Shown here: positions 1 through 8,019 of the stretch, in pieces
How the letters are laid out: the number at the start of each line of letters is the position of its first letter
Position numbering within the stretch: position 1 is the stretch's first letter
DNA from: JBCCEJ01 sp039030335
GTDB taxonomy: Bacteria; Pseudomonadota; Gammaproteobacteria; HK1
Assembly (NCBI GenBank): GCA_039030335.1
Contig: JBCCEJ010000095.1
Coordinates: forward strand, 1 to 20,446
Direction: 5' to 3'
DNA length: 20,446 bases
Position numbers and translations under genes: made by a program
The notes under the pieces: model-generated
Seen by the model: only the letters and a program-made list of their open reading frames with translations
The model's database searches: none
Told to the model about the DNA's origin: nothing

Positions 1-14
1 ATTGGCCGCCATGG

Positions 15-43
15 TTGATGTTCTCTATTCGTTCTCCTATACT
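15..43 (+). promoter_or_regulatory. Candidate sigma70 promoter for the 58-residue gene
   Basis: A -35-like TTGATG lies at 15-20 and a -10-like TATACT at 38-43, separated by exactly 17 bases, the optimal sigma70 spacing. The hexamers match the consensus at 4 of 6 and 5 of 6 positions. Transcription would start near position 50, giving a leader of about 20 bases that carries the Shine-Dalgarno of the gene at 71. The local AT-richness contrasts with the GC-rich surroundings. Activity is inferred from sequence only. Confidence 0.6.
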
Positions 44-70
44 TTCATCCAGTTGTGGAGGTGACGAATC

Positions 71-247
71 ATGAAAATCTTACGGCAGCGTGCAGGTGTT
101 CTCGACGGCAAGCCGGTCTGGGTGTGCATCGCAGACGGCGTGTGCCTGGCGCGCGCGTCTTCGCTGCGGGGCCTTCTGAATAAGCTCGACCCCGACTGGT
201 CCAAACGCAAAGGGGCTTTGATCGACCTCGAGCGCCTCGCCGCCTGA
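71..247 (+). CDS. Small hypothetical protein, 58 residues
   Basis: I do not recognise this protein. The ATG at 71 is preceded by GGAGGTGA at 57-64, a near-perfect Shine-Dalgarno six bases upstream, and by a good promoter at 15-43, so expression is well supported. The product starts MKILRQRAG and is basic (many Lys/Arg). It has two Cys residues, at positions 19 and 24 in the middle stretch VWVCIADGVCLARA. A Leu-rich C-terminal half contains LRGLLNKLDPDW. There is no signal peptide or membrane segment, so it is probably a small cytoplasmic protein. It stands alone: the next plus-strand gene starts about 690 bases away. The two Cys could form a disulfide or bind metal, but four ligands are not present. 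Overlapping frames on the other strand are Arg/Ser/Pro-rich and lack ribosome-binding sites, so they are taken as shadows. Confidence 0.65.
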   Translation: MKILRQRAGVLDGKPVWVCIADGVCLARASSLRGLLNKLDPDWSKRKGALIDLERLAA

Positions 248-937
248 GAAGCTCTGGTGTCGTTGGGCACATCCGAGCGACGGAGCATGTATAGATGCGC
301 CGGCACTGACACAGTGCAGGCGGGCCATATCAGGGCGATGACGCAAGCGCTTTGCGCTGACTGGCAGAGCTAATCCAATAGCGCATTCTGGTCGCGGCAC
401 GAGCCGAGTCAAATGGCCGGCTCCACTCATGCCTCCTGCTGACCGGTTCTCTCAGCGATGTCACTCGGCCTCGATGTTATCCACGCGCGTCGAACGCCGC
501 CGTGCGCACAGTTGTCTCGCCGCGGCGTGTTCACACAACCGGCTAGCGCCGGAATACCGGGCCCGCTGGGACCTTTCCCCTGACATTGATGTCGTGCCCC
601 TGGCGACGCAACCGGCCGGACAGGGCTGAAGGCACCCGCTCGAAACGGCCCGTTCATCAGCGCGGATTCGACCAATCCTGACCGGCACCGCGGCGGCAAC
701 CCCGGCTGTTCGCAACGGACCACCGCGCCGTTGTGGCGCGGGCCTCCGCCTCACCGTTGGGGCTGAGCTGTCTGTCACCAGATCGTCAGCCATCCGGACT
801 GCACTCAACCGCTACGATGCATCCGCACGGTGCGGCCGACGGGATAGTTCGCTAGTCTTCAGAGCATCGGCGCCGGCCCGGCTACACAGGTACCGGGACC
901 AGTATCTTGCCGGTAAGCCGGCGACGAGGTTGTGACT
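248..937. other. About 690-base intergenic region without a recognised gene
   Basis: Open frames here on both strands are short and overlap each other. They are rich in Arg, Ala and Pro, and none has a ribosome-binding site or a family I recognise. I found no tRNA-like cloverleaf. Small inverted repeats are present: one at 298-322 (listed separately), CCGGC/GCCGG at 539-552, and GCCGG/CCGGC at about 910-923 just before the ribosome-binding site of the next gene. The region could hold a promoter for the large membrane-protein operon, a small RNA or decayed coding sequence, but nothing in it decides between these. Confidence 0.5.
298..322 (+). terminator. Candidate hairpin downstream of the 58-residue gene
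   Basis: CGCC-g-GCACTG, loop aca, CAGTGC-a-GGCG forms a stem of ten pairs interrupted by one G/A mismatch. It lies about 50 bases after the stop at 247. No T-run follows, so if it terminates transcription it is not a canonical intrinsic terminator; it could instead be a 3'-end stabilising hairpin. Confidence 0.35.
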
Positions 938-3900
938 ATGGAACAGGCGCACGCACGGTTAGTGCTGCTGGCGCAGGTGAGGATGCAATTGCGCCGACTG
1001 AGCGCTGCCGGCCTGCTCGATCCAGCGGTTGCCACAACCGCGGAGCATTCGCTCACCGAATCTGAACGGCAACTCGTCGACGGGCTGCCCTCCGTCGATA
1101 CCGACTCACTCATCGCTCAATGTGTAGCCGCCGGAATGAGCGCCGAGGTGCAGGTCCTGCGCCACGCATCGCGCGCTGCGCGACTGCGCGACCTTCAGCA
1201 GCGCCGCGAGGCGGTGTTGCCAGCCGGATCGCTCGACTTGAGCGACGTGCATCCGGGCCTCGTGCAGGTACCCGTAGGACCTTTTCCCTGGAGCCATATC
1301 GAGCAGCGGTGGCAAGCGCTCGCGAACGCGATAATCGACGGCCGGATCGACTTCGATCGGCTTCGGCAAATGTGCGAGGACTTCTTCGGTAGCCGTCACG
1401 ACCTTTCCATACCAGTTCGTACGGGCTTACCGCTCCACGGTCTGGTCGCGGAGTTGATCAAACATCGCATCCTGCCTGCGCAGGATGCGCCTGCGTGTGC
1501 CGACGATCTCGCCGACATGACCGAGGCCCTGGAGTTTGCGTCCGGGCAGATGCACGTGGAACTGAGCATTAGCGGCAGCCTGCCGGACCACGTGCTCAGC
1601 GGCACGAGCCACGCGCTGTTCGAGGTCCTCGAAGCCTACGCGTCGATGGAGTCGCCCGACGCGGACATCACGGCGCTGCTGATGCGCTGGAACGGGCCGT
1701 TCTTCGCGGAACTGGCCGATGCATGGCTTACCCGGCGGCCTGGAGAGGACGAGTCCGCGTCGGAGCACCGCGCTGACCTGCTGGCCGCCAGAACAGGCAT
1801 CGATCCGTTCGCGTCGCCAGCGCGTTGGCGCCGTTGGGTCGAGGCGCACATCAACGGCGACCAGCTGCGGCTGACGGCACTCCGGGAGTCGATGCACGCT
1901 GACCGCATGATCTACGCACTGGCACTCGCCATGAGTGCGGGTGCGGTTTTGGGTGACGGATTGAAAGCCCGTTGGTGGCCGCTCGTCCAGAATCTCCGCG
2001 AACGTCGAAATCCCACGCCGGCTGCAACGCCGGAACCGGAATCCGGAGAATCACCCGCCGCCCGATCTGCGCTGGCGGGCGCTGCCCTGGCGAGCGTCGT
2101 CGAGCCAACTCACGAGGTCCGCACCCCTCAGCCCGAACACCGGCATGCAGAACCGGAAGCCTGGGTACCCGAACTCGATATCGAGTTCACGGCCGCGCCC
2201 GGTGCCAGTCGCAGCGAGTCAGACGATCTGGTCGAGGCGCGCAGTGCGTGGAACATCTACTTACGCCCGTTTCTGAGCGAGAACTGGCTCGGGCTTATCG
2301 GCATTACGTCGCTGATGGCCGCCTGGATGTTCCTGACGATGTGGCTATGGGACAAAGGCCAGGTCTATCGCGTCGCCATGGGCGCGGTGCCGCTCCTGGG
2401 GTTGACGATCGGCGCGGCGTGGATCGCGCGTTTCATTCAGCGTCTGCCGGACGGCGCGCCTCGGGCGGTAACGCTGTTCGCGACCTTGGCGTACCTGAGT
2501 GTGCCATTCAACTATGCCCTCGGTGCCTCGCTGCTGACGGTACCGGCGTTGTCAGCAAAGGTGGCCGCGTTCGTCTCGGTGATCGTCTATGCGGCGATGA
2601 CGCCGTGGATTGCGCAACGCATCCGCGGAGGAGTCGGATTCGCCCCGACGCGTCCACTGCTCGAGTTGAACCTGCTCGCCTACGTGCCCGGTGTCACCTT
2701 TTTCACCTTCGGCGAGAGCGGGTTGCCCGTAGCGTTGGGTGCGACGCTGTTTCTGGGCTGGTTCGTCGTGTGGCGCGCACTGCGACATCAAAACGGGAAT
2801 CAGCAAATCTCCGACGGAGCGTTCCCGCCGGCGCTCGCTTTCTGGCTGCAGACTGGCAGTTTCCTGCTCGTCGTCGGGATCCCGCACGTCTACTTTCGCG
2901 TGTGGCCGGATCCGGTTGTGATCGCGACGCTCGCGCAGCTGATCGCTCTTGGTCTCGCGTACGCATTCGCGCTGACGCCGGTCATTCTGATCGGCACGGC
3001 CGCAATCTCCCTGGGGGGCGTTCTGCTCGGCTTGCTCCACCCGGCCTGGCTGCCGCTGGTGCTGGCGCTCGCGACGGTATTCTGGTTCCTGCAGTTCCGC
3101 CGCGCGGCGTGGGACTACGCACACGAAGCTACCGCGCTGCACGGCTTTGCGTTTGCCGTGGCCACGGCTTTCAGCGGCGGCCTGACGTGGCTCGCCGGAC
3201 CGTTTGCGTTGGTCGCCATGTTCTGCTCGCGACGCCTGGAACATAACCGGGACTCCGAGTTCATTCACTTCGCCTATCCGCTCGTCATGGCGCTCTGCGC
3301 GTGGAGTGCGTACGCGGCGGACGCCAATTTCCCCAGCGTTCCCGGACTGGTCGCCACCGCGGCCGTGTCAGCCACTGCTATGTGGGGCCACTGGCGGTTC
3401 TCCACCCGATTTCGCGTCAACCTTTATTTCGTGAACATAGCGGCCGCATCAGCCGCGCTGGTCGTTACCTTGGGACTTGCGGATTTCCGCTGGTCAGCCG
3501 CGACGCTCGCACATGTCGCGGTGGTCACCACCACGCTGACAGCGCTCTGGTGCGTCGTCACGGTCTGGTTGCGTGATCCGCTGACAGTCATGCATCGAAG
3601 CGTCATTCAGAGCGTGCTGGGCGCCACCGCCCTGGTGCTCTGGGTCGCGGCTGTGTTGACGTCTCCGTTCGCGGGCACCTGGCTGCCAGTCGCGGCGCTC
3701 CTTCTGGGCGCGGCTTTGGTCGAGTTGGCCCGACGCACGCGCAGTATGCTGCCGATGGCAGCGGCCCTTGTGGTCGCGGGTCTGGCCGGGGCCACGCTGA
3801 AAGCGGAACTCGGTCTCGGGAGTTCCGGGCTCGGCACCGCGACGGCGGGTGCACTGATGCTCGCGATTGCTGAATGGCTCAGACGACGTAGCGAGTTGGA

Positions 3901-5419
3901 AACGCAGTGGGGCGGCCGGGATCAATGGTTTGGCCGCGCGTGGTTGCTACGCTCGGATCGGTATTTCGCCGTACCGCTGGACGTGGCCGCGGGGTTGGCT
4001 GCTCTCACTGGGGTGGTTCAGGCAATTCCGCGCCTCGGGCCACTCGACCATCGTCCCGCGGTCGCCATCAGCATCGCACTTTGTACGATCGTCTTGGGCA
4101 GACTCGCGTGGCGCAGCGCCAGCCGGTGGCTCGGTCTGCTGGCATTGCCCGGGTTGCTGGCCTTCAGCGCGGCGGTCATCGGCGCCGCGCCCGCCGCGTA
4201 CATGTTGCATGCCACCGCGCTCTGGATCCTCGTACTGCACGAGACATTCCATCGGCTTCCACGCACGGACCCGGGTTTCGCCGCCGGCGTGGTCAAGCCA
4301 TTTGGCTGGCTGCTGACGACAGTCTGCTGGTTGTTCATCGTCGGTGCACTCCTCGGCTATCCCTGGCTGCTCCTGACAAAGGCCGAGCCCATCAACGTGC
4401 TCGTCTGGGCCGCGCTGGTGCTGGTGGTACACGCGCGATGCATCGTGCCGCGCTGGCCCGCCGGGCTGGCGCATCTCGTGCACCTACACTTGCTCATTGT
4501 GGTCTTCGGCGCTCCCTACGTGGCGCTCGGCTACCCGGACCCACTCGTAGCGCTCGGTTACGGACCATTCGTCATCGGCGCCGGCTTCGCCGTCCTCTCC
4601 CTCATCGCCTGGTTCGGACGACCGGGCCATTGGACCCGCGCGTACTCAGTCTCGGCGTGGCCCTGGGTCGCGTTGCTCGCGGTCGCCTTTACCAGCATCG
4701 GATTTTATCTTTCGGTGTGGACACCGGTGTACACGGCAGCCCCGTTGCTGGCTTTGCCCGTAGCCGCGTGGATCATGTTCGAAGCGACCTCACGCCGCTG
4801 GCGCGGCGGGATCATCGAACTGCCGCGCCTGCTGGTCGTCGCGTGGTTCTGGGCGTTGTTCTGGCTCTCGACAGACATTTCCCTGATGCTCGACCGAGGT
4901 ACCTTGCCGGCTGCGGCCGGGCTGAGAGTGCTGTTCGCGCTGGTCTCGACGGCGCTCACATTCTGGCTGCTGGAAGATCTGTCAAGACGAATCGAACGAG
5001 CGCTCGGACGTGGTCTGCCACGCGTTATCAGAGCGCATGGCATCACCGCCGGCCAGCGCACGACCTTCATCGCTTTGCTGACACTCTCAGTAGCGCTTGC
5101 GGTGCTCGCGCACCTCGCGGTCAGCTGGACTGCTGCCACCGAAACCACGATAGCGTCACACCTGTGGCTTTATCCCTTGATCGCTGCGCTCGTCTGGGCG
5201 GCGCGTGACGCCAACCGATCTGAACTCGCCTGGTTCGGGGTCGGATTGTTCGCCTACAGCAACTGTTTTATCGCGCTCGAACACCTCGACCAGGCCAGCG
5301 CCCAAGGGATGAGCGCCCTCCACCTGCTCGCCGGCGCCTTCGTGTTCAGTCTGTTTGTCCTCGTCATGTTGGCAGGTGGACTGCGCCGTATCTACGCAAA
5401 CACGGAGGTGGCCACATGA
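938..5419 (+). CDS. Giant polytopic membrane protein with soluble N-terminal region (DUF2339-like)
   Basis: The product has 1,493 residues and no function I can name. ATG at 938 is chosen over the in-frame GTG at 932 because GAGG at 926-929 is correctly spaced only for the ATG. Residues 1 to about 355 are soluble and helical with no signal peptide. They are followed by a Pro/Glu/Ala-rich linker (about 358-435). From about residue 450 to the end I count some 30-36 hydrophobic segments with short loops, beginning with LSENWLGLIGI. That entry motif, the many-helix body and the charged N-terminal extension resemble the DUF2339 family of predicted membrane proteins. The resemblance is by eye, and this protein is considerably longer than the roughly 900-1,100 residues I expect of that family. 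No ATPase, protease or glycosyltransferase motif is visible. It overlaps the next gene by four bases (ATGA), so the two are translationally coupled and probably act together in the inner membrane. Inference: envelope, transport or stress role unknown. Confidence 0.85.
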   Translation: MEQAHARLVLLAQVRMQLRRLSAAGLLDPAVATTAEHSLTESERQLVDGLPSVDTDSLIAQCVAAGMSAEVQVLRHASRAARLRDLQQRREAVLPAGSLDLSDVHPGLVQVPVGPFPWSHIEQRWQALANAIIDGRIDFDRLRQMCEDFFGSRHDLSIPVRTGLPLHGLVAELIKHRILPAQDAPACADDLADMTEALEFASGQMHVELSISGSLPDHVLSGTSHALFEVLEAYASMESPDADITALLMRWNGPFFAELADAWLTRRPGEDESASEHRADLLAARTGIDPFASPARWRRWVEAHINGDQLRLTALRESMHADRMIYALALAMSAGAVLGDGLKARWWPLVQNLRERRNPTPAATPEPESGESPAARSALAGAALASVVEPTHEVRTPQPEHRHAEPEAWVPELDIEFTAAPGASRSESDDLVEARSAWNIYLRPFLSENWLGLIGITSLMAAWMFLTMWLWDKGQVYRVAMGAVPLLGLTIGAAWIARFIQRLPDGAPRAVTLFATLAYLSVPFNYALGASLLTVPALSAKVAAFVSVIVYAAMTPWIAQRIRGGVGFAPTRPLLELNLLAYVPGVTFFTFGESGLPVALGATLFLGWFVVWRALRHQNGNQQISDGAFPPALAFWLQTGSFLLVVGIPHVYFRVWPDPVVIATLAQLIALGLAYAFALTPVILIGTAAISLGGVLLGLLHPAWLPLVLALATVFWFLQFRRAAWDYAHEATALHGFAFAVATAFSGGLTWLAGPFALVAMFCSRRLEHNRDSEFIHFAYPLVMALCAWSAYAADANFPSVPGLVATAAVSATAMWGHWRFSTRFRVNLYFVNIAAASAALVVTLGLADFRWSAATLAHVAVVTTTLTALWCVVTVWLRDPLTVMHRSVIQSVLGATALVLWVAAVLTSPFAGTWLPVAALLLGAALVELARRTRSMLPMAAALVVAGLAGATLKAELGLGSSGLGTATAGALMLAIAEWLRRRSELETQWGGRDQWFGRAWLLRSDRYFAVPLDVAAGLAALTGVVQAIPRLGPLDHRPAVAISIALCTIVLGRLAWRSASRWLGLLALPGLLAFSAAVIGAAPAAYMLHATALWILVLHETFHRLPRTDPGFAAGVVKPFGWLLTTVCWLFIVGALLGYPWLLLTKAEPINVLVWAALVLVVHARCIVPRWPAGLAHLVHLHLLIVVFGAPYVALGYPDPLVALGYGPFVIGAGFAVLSLIAWFGRPGHWTRAYSVSAWPWVALLAVAFTSIGFYLSVWTPVYTAAPLLALPVAAWIMFEATSRRWRGGIIELPRLLVVAWFWALFWLSTDISLMLDRGTLPAAAGLRVLFALVSTALTFWLLEDLSRRIERALGRGLPRVIRAHGITAGQRTTFIALLTLSVALAVLAHLAVSWTAATETTIASHLWLYPLIAALVWAARDANRSELAWFGVGLFAYSNCFIALEHLDQASAQGMSALHLLAGAFVFSLFVLVMLAGGLRRIYANTEVAT

Positions 5420-7887
5420 GCACTGCGACAAGCTCACCTTTTTCGGGACTTCTGGAGCGCGCGGCGCTGCTGTTGGCCTTTGGTGTCCTCTTCGTGCTCG
5501 GCCTCAATTTCACACTGGCGCACGACCTCAGTGCACCGTCGCCAGTCCGCTTCCTGACCAGCGCGGCGCTCCTCGCGGCCGTTGCCTTCTACTTCAGGGT
5601 GCTGGTCAAACCGATCACGGCGCTACACCGGGCGGCCTACCGCCTGAGTCTGACGATGGCGCTGTGGTCAGTCGCGTACGCACTGGCCCCTTACCCCGAG
5701 ACGTTCCTCTACCTGCTGATCGTGCCGGCACTGTTTTTTGCCTGGCGCTCGGAGCGCAAGGCTGGTCCTGCCGACCGCGAGAGCGCCGGTCGCACGGCCG
5801 ACCGCCTGGCCGCCGTCATCCTCTACCTGACCGCACTGCTGCTGTACCTCGAACAGGCGCCATTGCACGCCGTGTTGTTCCCGGAGTACAGCTTCGACTG
5901 GCACGCCTACTACTGGAATGCGCCGATCCTGCTGCTCGCTGGCGCAGGTCTTCTGCGCGCCGCCGCCGGTACCGCCTGGCACGGTCTGCCTCTGATCGGT
6001 TCAGTCGCACTGATGGCTGGCTGCGCCCTGCTCGCAAGCGCTGCGGTCGCACTGTTGACCGGGGCGGCCGACGCGACTTTCCTATTCGTACCAGGAGGCG
6101 TTATCGCGGCGCTTCTGGTCGTTCACGCCTTCGCCGCCTGGTTCCGTTCGCGGCATGCCTCCCTGCGGGTACTGCATGCGATGGCCGGTCTGGACCGTCC
6201 GGCCGGCCGACGCCTCGGCAGTCAGATGCACGGCGTGTGCGTGTTCGTCGCGCAGGTATTGGGCGTGGCGGCACTATTTCTGTTCGCGAACGACCCACGC
6301 CTGCCGTGGGTCGTGATACTCGCCATCGCTATCTGGCTGCACGGCTGGCCGTCGTGGGGCATCGCGCTTGCACTGCTGCAGATCGCGGCCGCGATCTTTG
6401 CCGCACCGATGCTGTTCTTCGAACAAATGAGCCTGCTGTTCGCCGCCTACCTGCTGGCTGCCGAGTTGCTGGTCGCCGGCTGGCTGCGCCGCCACGCCAG
6501 TTTGCACGTCGCCGTGCCGCCGTGGGTATTTTTCCCGATCATCGCGCTGGCGCTCACCACGCTCCATCTACGCGGCTTCTTTCAGCCCTCGTCGCTGCCG
6601 ATACTCGCACTTCTGGCATTGGCCTGGCCGATGCTTCGAAGACGCCGAAAAAGGCACACGGTGCTGTGGTGGCCAGTGGTCGTCAGCGTCGCCGTGCTGT
6701 GCGCGCAGAATGGTTATTCGGCGTCGTTCTGGTCAGCGGCGACGCTCGGCCTGGTCGGCCTCCCCCTGTTGATTACGCTAGCTTGCGGGCGACGCGGGCT
6801 CGGGGCCAGGAATGCTCGTCTCGCCGATCTCGCGCGCCGCATGTATCGCGGGCAGTGGCTCTTCACCTGGCTTGCGTTTGCCGGCTTGGTCGCAGGCGGC
6901 TGGTCTGGTGGTCTGAACGCCTGGTGGCAGTTCGCGACCGCCGCACTGACGTTGACGATCGGGTGCGGGTGGTACCTGGAACTCGCGATGCGCCGGGCGA
7001 AGCGGCGTGTCACGCGAATCTTTGCTGCGGCGGCGGCCGAGCTGTTCCTGTTCGCTCTGCTGGCCCTCGCCAGGTGGCAGCTCGATCTACGCGAGACACT
7101 CGAACTGGGCGGTGCCGTCGACGGCTACGCGCTGCTCGGTCTTGCGTTCATTGCCACCGGTATACGCGAACTGTTGCGGCGCGCGACCGGAGACTTCGAC
7201 GGTTTGCTGAACGTGTCCGCTACGTTGTACGCCGCCGCCGGTTGGGGCTACCTGCTCTACCTCGGTTGGGTCGGTGCCGATGGATACCACGCGGAAGCTG
7301 CCTCGATGCTGATGGCTGCGCTCTACTGGTGGTTCGCACGCATGCGTCACCGCGTCAACACCGTTGCGGCCATGGTGTTTGTCAACGTCGCGCTGGTCAT
7401 ATTCTTCTGGCGCCTCGAACTGACCAATCTGCAGTTTTACGTAATGCCTCTGGCCGCCACGGTCCTGACGCTCGCGCAGATGTTCCGCGGTCAGCTGAGC
7501 GACGACCAGCACAGGCTGGTGCGCATGCTGGCCGCGGTAGCGATCATCGGCACATCCAGCTTCTACAACGTCGTCGACTTCAACGACTCGGTCTTCATGC
7601 CCTTGTCCGCGGCCGTGGCCGCCGCGGCCGCTGTGGTAGTCGGCATTGCACTGCGAGTCCGCGTGTACCTCTATCTCGGTTTTTCCGCATTCGTGTTCAA
7701 CGCGCTAGTCGTGCTGTCGTGGGTTATCTACAACCAGCCGCCAGCGCAGACGAAGCTGATGATCGGGGCCATCTTCCTGCTGATCGGCCTGACCTTTACC
7801 GGCGCATTCCTGGCGATGCAGATGAAACGCCAGGAGATACTCGCACGCTATCAGGCGATTCGTGAGGAGTTGGCCAGCTGGGATTGA
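5416..7887 (+). CDS. Large polytopic membrane protein, partner of the upstream gene
   Basis: The product has 823 residues and an unknown function. The ATG at 5416 overlaps the upstream stop in ATGA, and GGAGGTGG at 5404-5411 inside the upstream gene is a strong Shine-Dalgarno, so the start is secure. I count roughly 25-28 hydrophobic segments across the whole length. Longer charged loops lie near residues 112-135 and 255-275, with a basic cluster RRRRKRH around residue 412. The protein ends in a charged helical tail (about residues 800-823) that should face the cytoplasm by the positive-inside rule. There is no cleavable signal and no catalytic motif. Like its neighbour it lacks the large soluble domains of known transporters or synthases. 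The pair looks like two subunits of one membrane complex, or two halves of a duplicated scaffold. A long alternative reading frame covers almost the same span but is Arg/Pro-rich and is rejected as a GC-bias shadow. Confidence 0.85.
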   Translation: MSTATSSPFSGLLERAALLLAFGVLFVLGLNFTLAHDLSAPSPVRFLTSAALLAAVAFYFRVLVKPITALHRAAYRLSLTMALWSVAYALAPYPETFLYLLIVPALFFAWRSERKAGPADRESAGRTADRLAAVILYLTALLLYLEQAPLHAVLFPEYSFDWHAYYWNAPILLLAGAGLLRAAAGTAWHGLPLIGSVALMAGCALLASAAVALLTGAADATFLFVPGGVIAALLVVHAFAAWFRSRHASLRVLHAMAGLDRPAGRRLGSQMHGVCVFVAQVLGVAALFLFANDPRLPWVVILAIAIWLHGWPSWGIALALLQIAAAIFAAPMLFFEQMSLLFAAYLLAAELLVAGWLRRHASLHVAVPPWVFFPIIALALTTLHLRGFFQPSSLPILALLALAWPMLRRRRKRHTVLWWPVVVSVAVLCAQNGYSASFWSAATLGLVGLPLLITLACGRRGLGARNARLADLARRMYRGQWLFTWLAFAGLVAGGWSGGLNAWWQFATAALTLTIGCGWYLELAMRRAKRRVTRIFAAAAAELFLFALLALARWQLDLRETLELGGAVDGYALLGLAFIATGIRELLRRATGDFDGLLNVSATLYAAAGWGYLLYLGWVGADGYHAEAASMLMAALYWWFARMRHRVNTVAAMVFVNVALVIFFWRLELTNLQFYVMPLAATVLTLAQMFRGQLSDDQHRLVRMLAAVAIIGTSSFYNVVDFNDSVFMPLSAAVAAAAAVVVGIALRVRVYLYLGFSAFVFNALVVLSWVIYNQPPAQTKLMIGAIFLLIGLTFTGAFLAMQMKRQEILARYQAIREELASWD

Positions 7888-7949
7888 CCGCGGCGCTGCG
7901 ACCGCCCAGCCCCCGTCCCGACGCGGCATGCGAGTCGCGACGCTCTGGT

Positions 7950-7964
7950 TATAATGCCGCGGCA
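7950..7964 (+). promoter_or_regulatory. Candidate promoter -10 with overlapping palindrome, ABC importer operon
   Basis: A perfect TATAAT lies at 7950-7955, followed at once by the ten-base palindrome TGCCGCGGCA at 7955-7964, where transcription would start. No convincing -35 hexamer sits 16-18 bases upstream. A TG lies two rather than one base before the -10, close to an extended -10. A weak -35 and an operator-like palindrome over the start site would suit an activator- or repressor-controlled promoter for the binding-protein gene at 8020. This is inference. Confidence 0.45.
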
Positions 7965-8019
7965 CCAATGCCGGGGCGTCAGGCTTGGCGATCCGGCGAT
8001 AACAATTCCTGGAGGAGTA

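Noticed and set aside
341..357. Small inverted repeat CGCAA/TTGCG in the 248-937 gap
   Set aside because: Five pairs only; easily expected by chance in this composition.
80..430. A minus-strand frame of 116 residues opposite the small gene at 71-247
   Set aside because: No ribosome-binding site and shadow-like composition, while the plus-strand gene has both a promoter and a strong Shine-Dalgarno.
1972..3246. A 424-residue plus-strand frame within the giant membrane-protein gene
   Set aside because: Arg/Ala-rich shadow without a ribosome-binding site; the main frame reads as continuous membrane helices here.
2552..3268. A 238-residue minus-strand frame rich in Arg, Gln and Glu
   Set aside because: It has the composition of the reverse complement of hydrophobic-helix codons, with no known family and no ribosome-binding site.
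5355..7865. An 836-residue open frame overlapping almost all of the second membrane-protein gene on the same strand
   Set aside because: Its translation is dominated by Arg, Pro and Gly with no domain, and the overlapping frame has a strong ribosome-binding site and coherent membrane helices. Long shadow frames are expected at this GC content.
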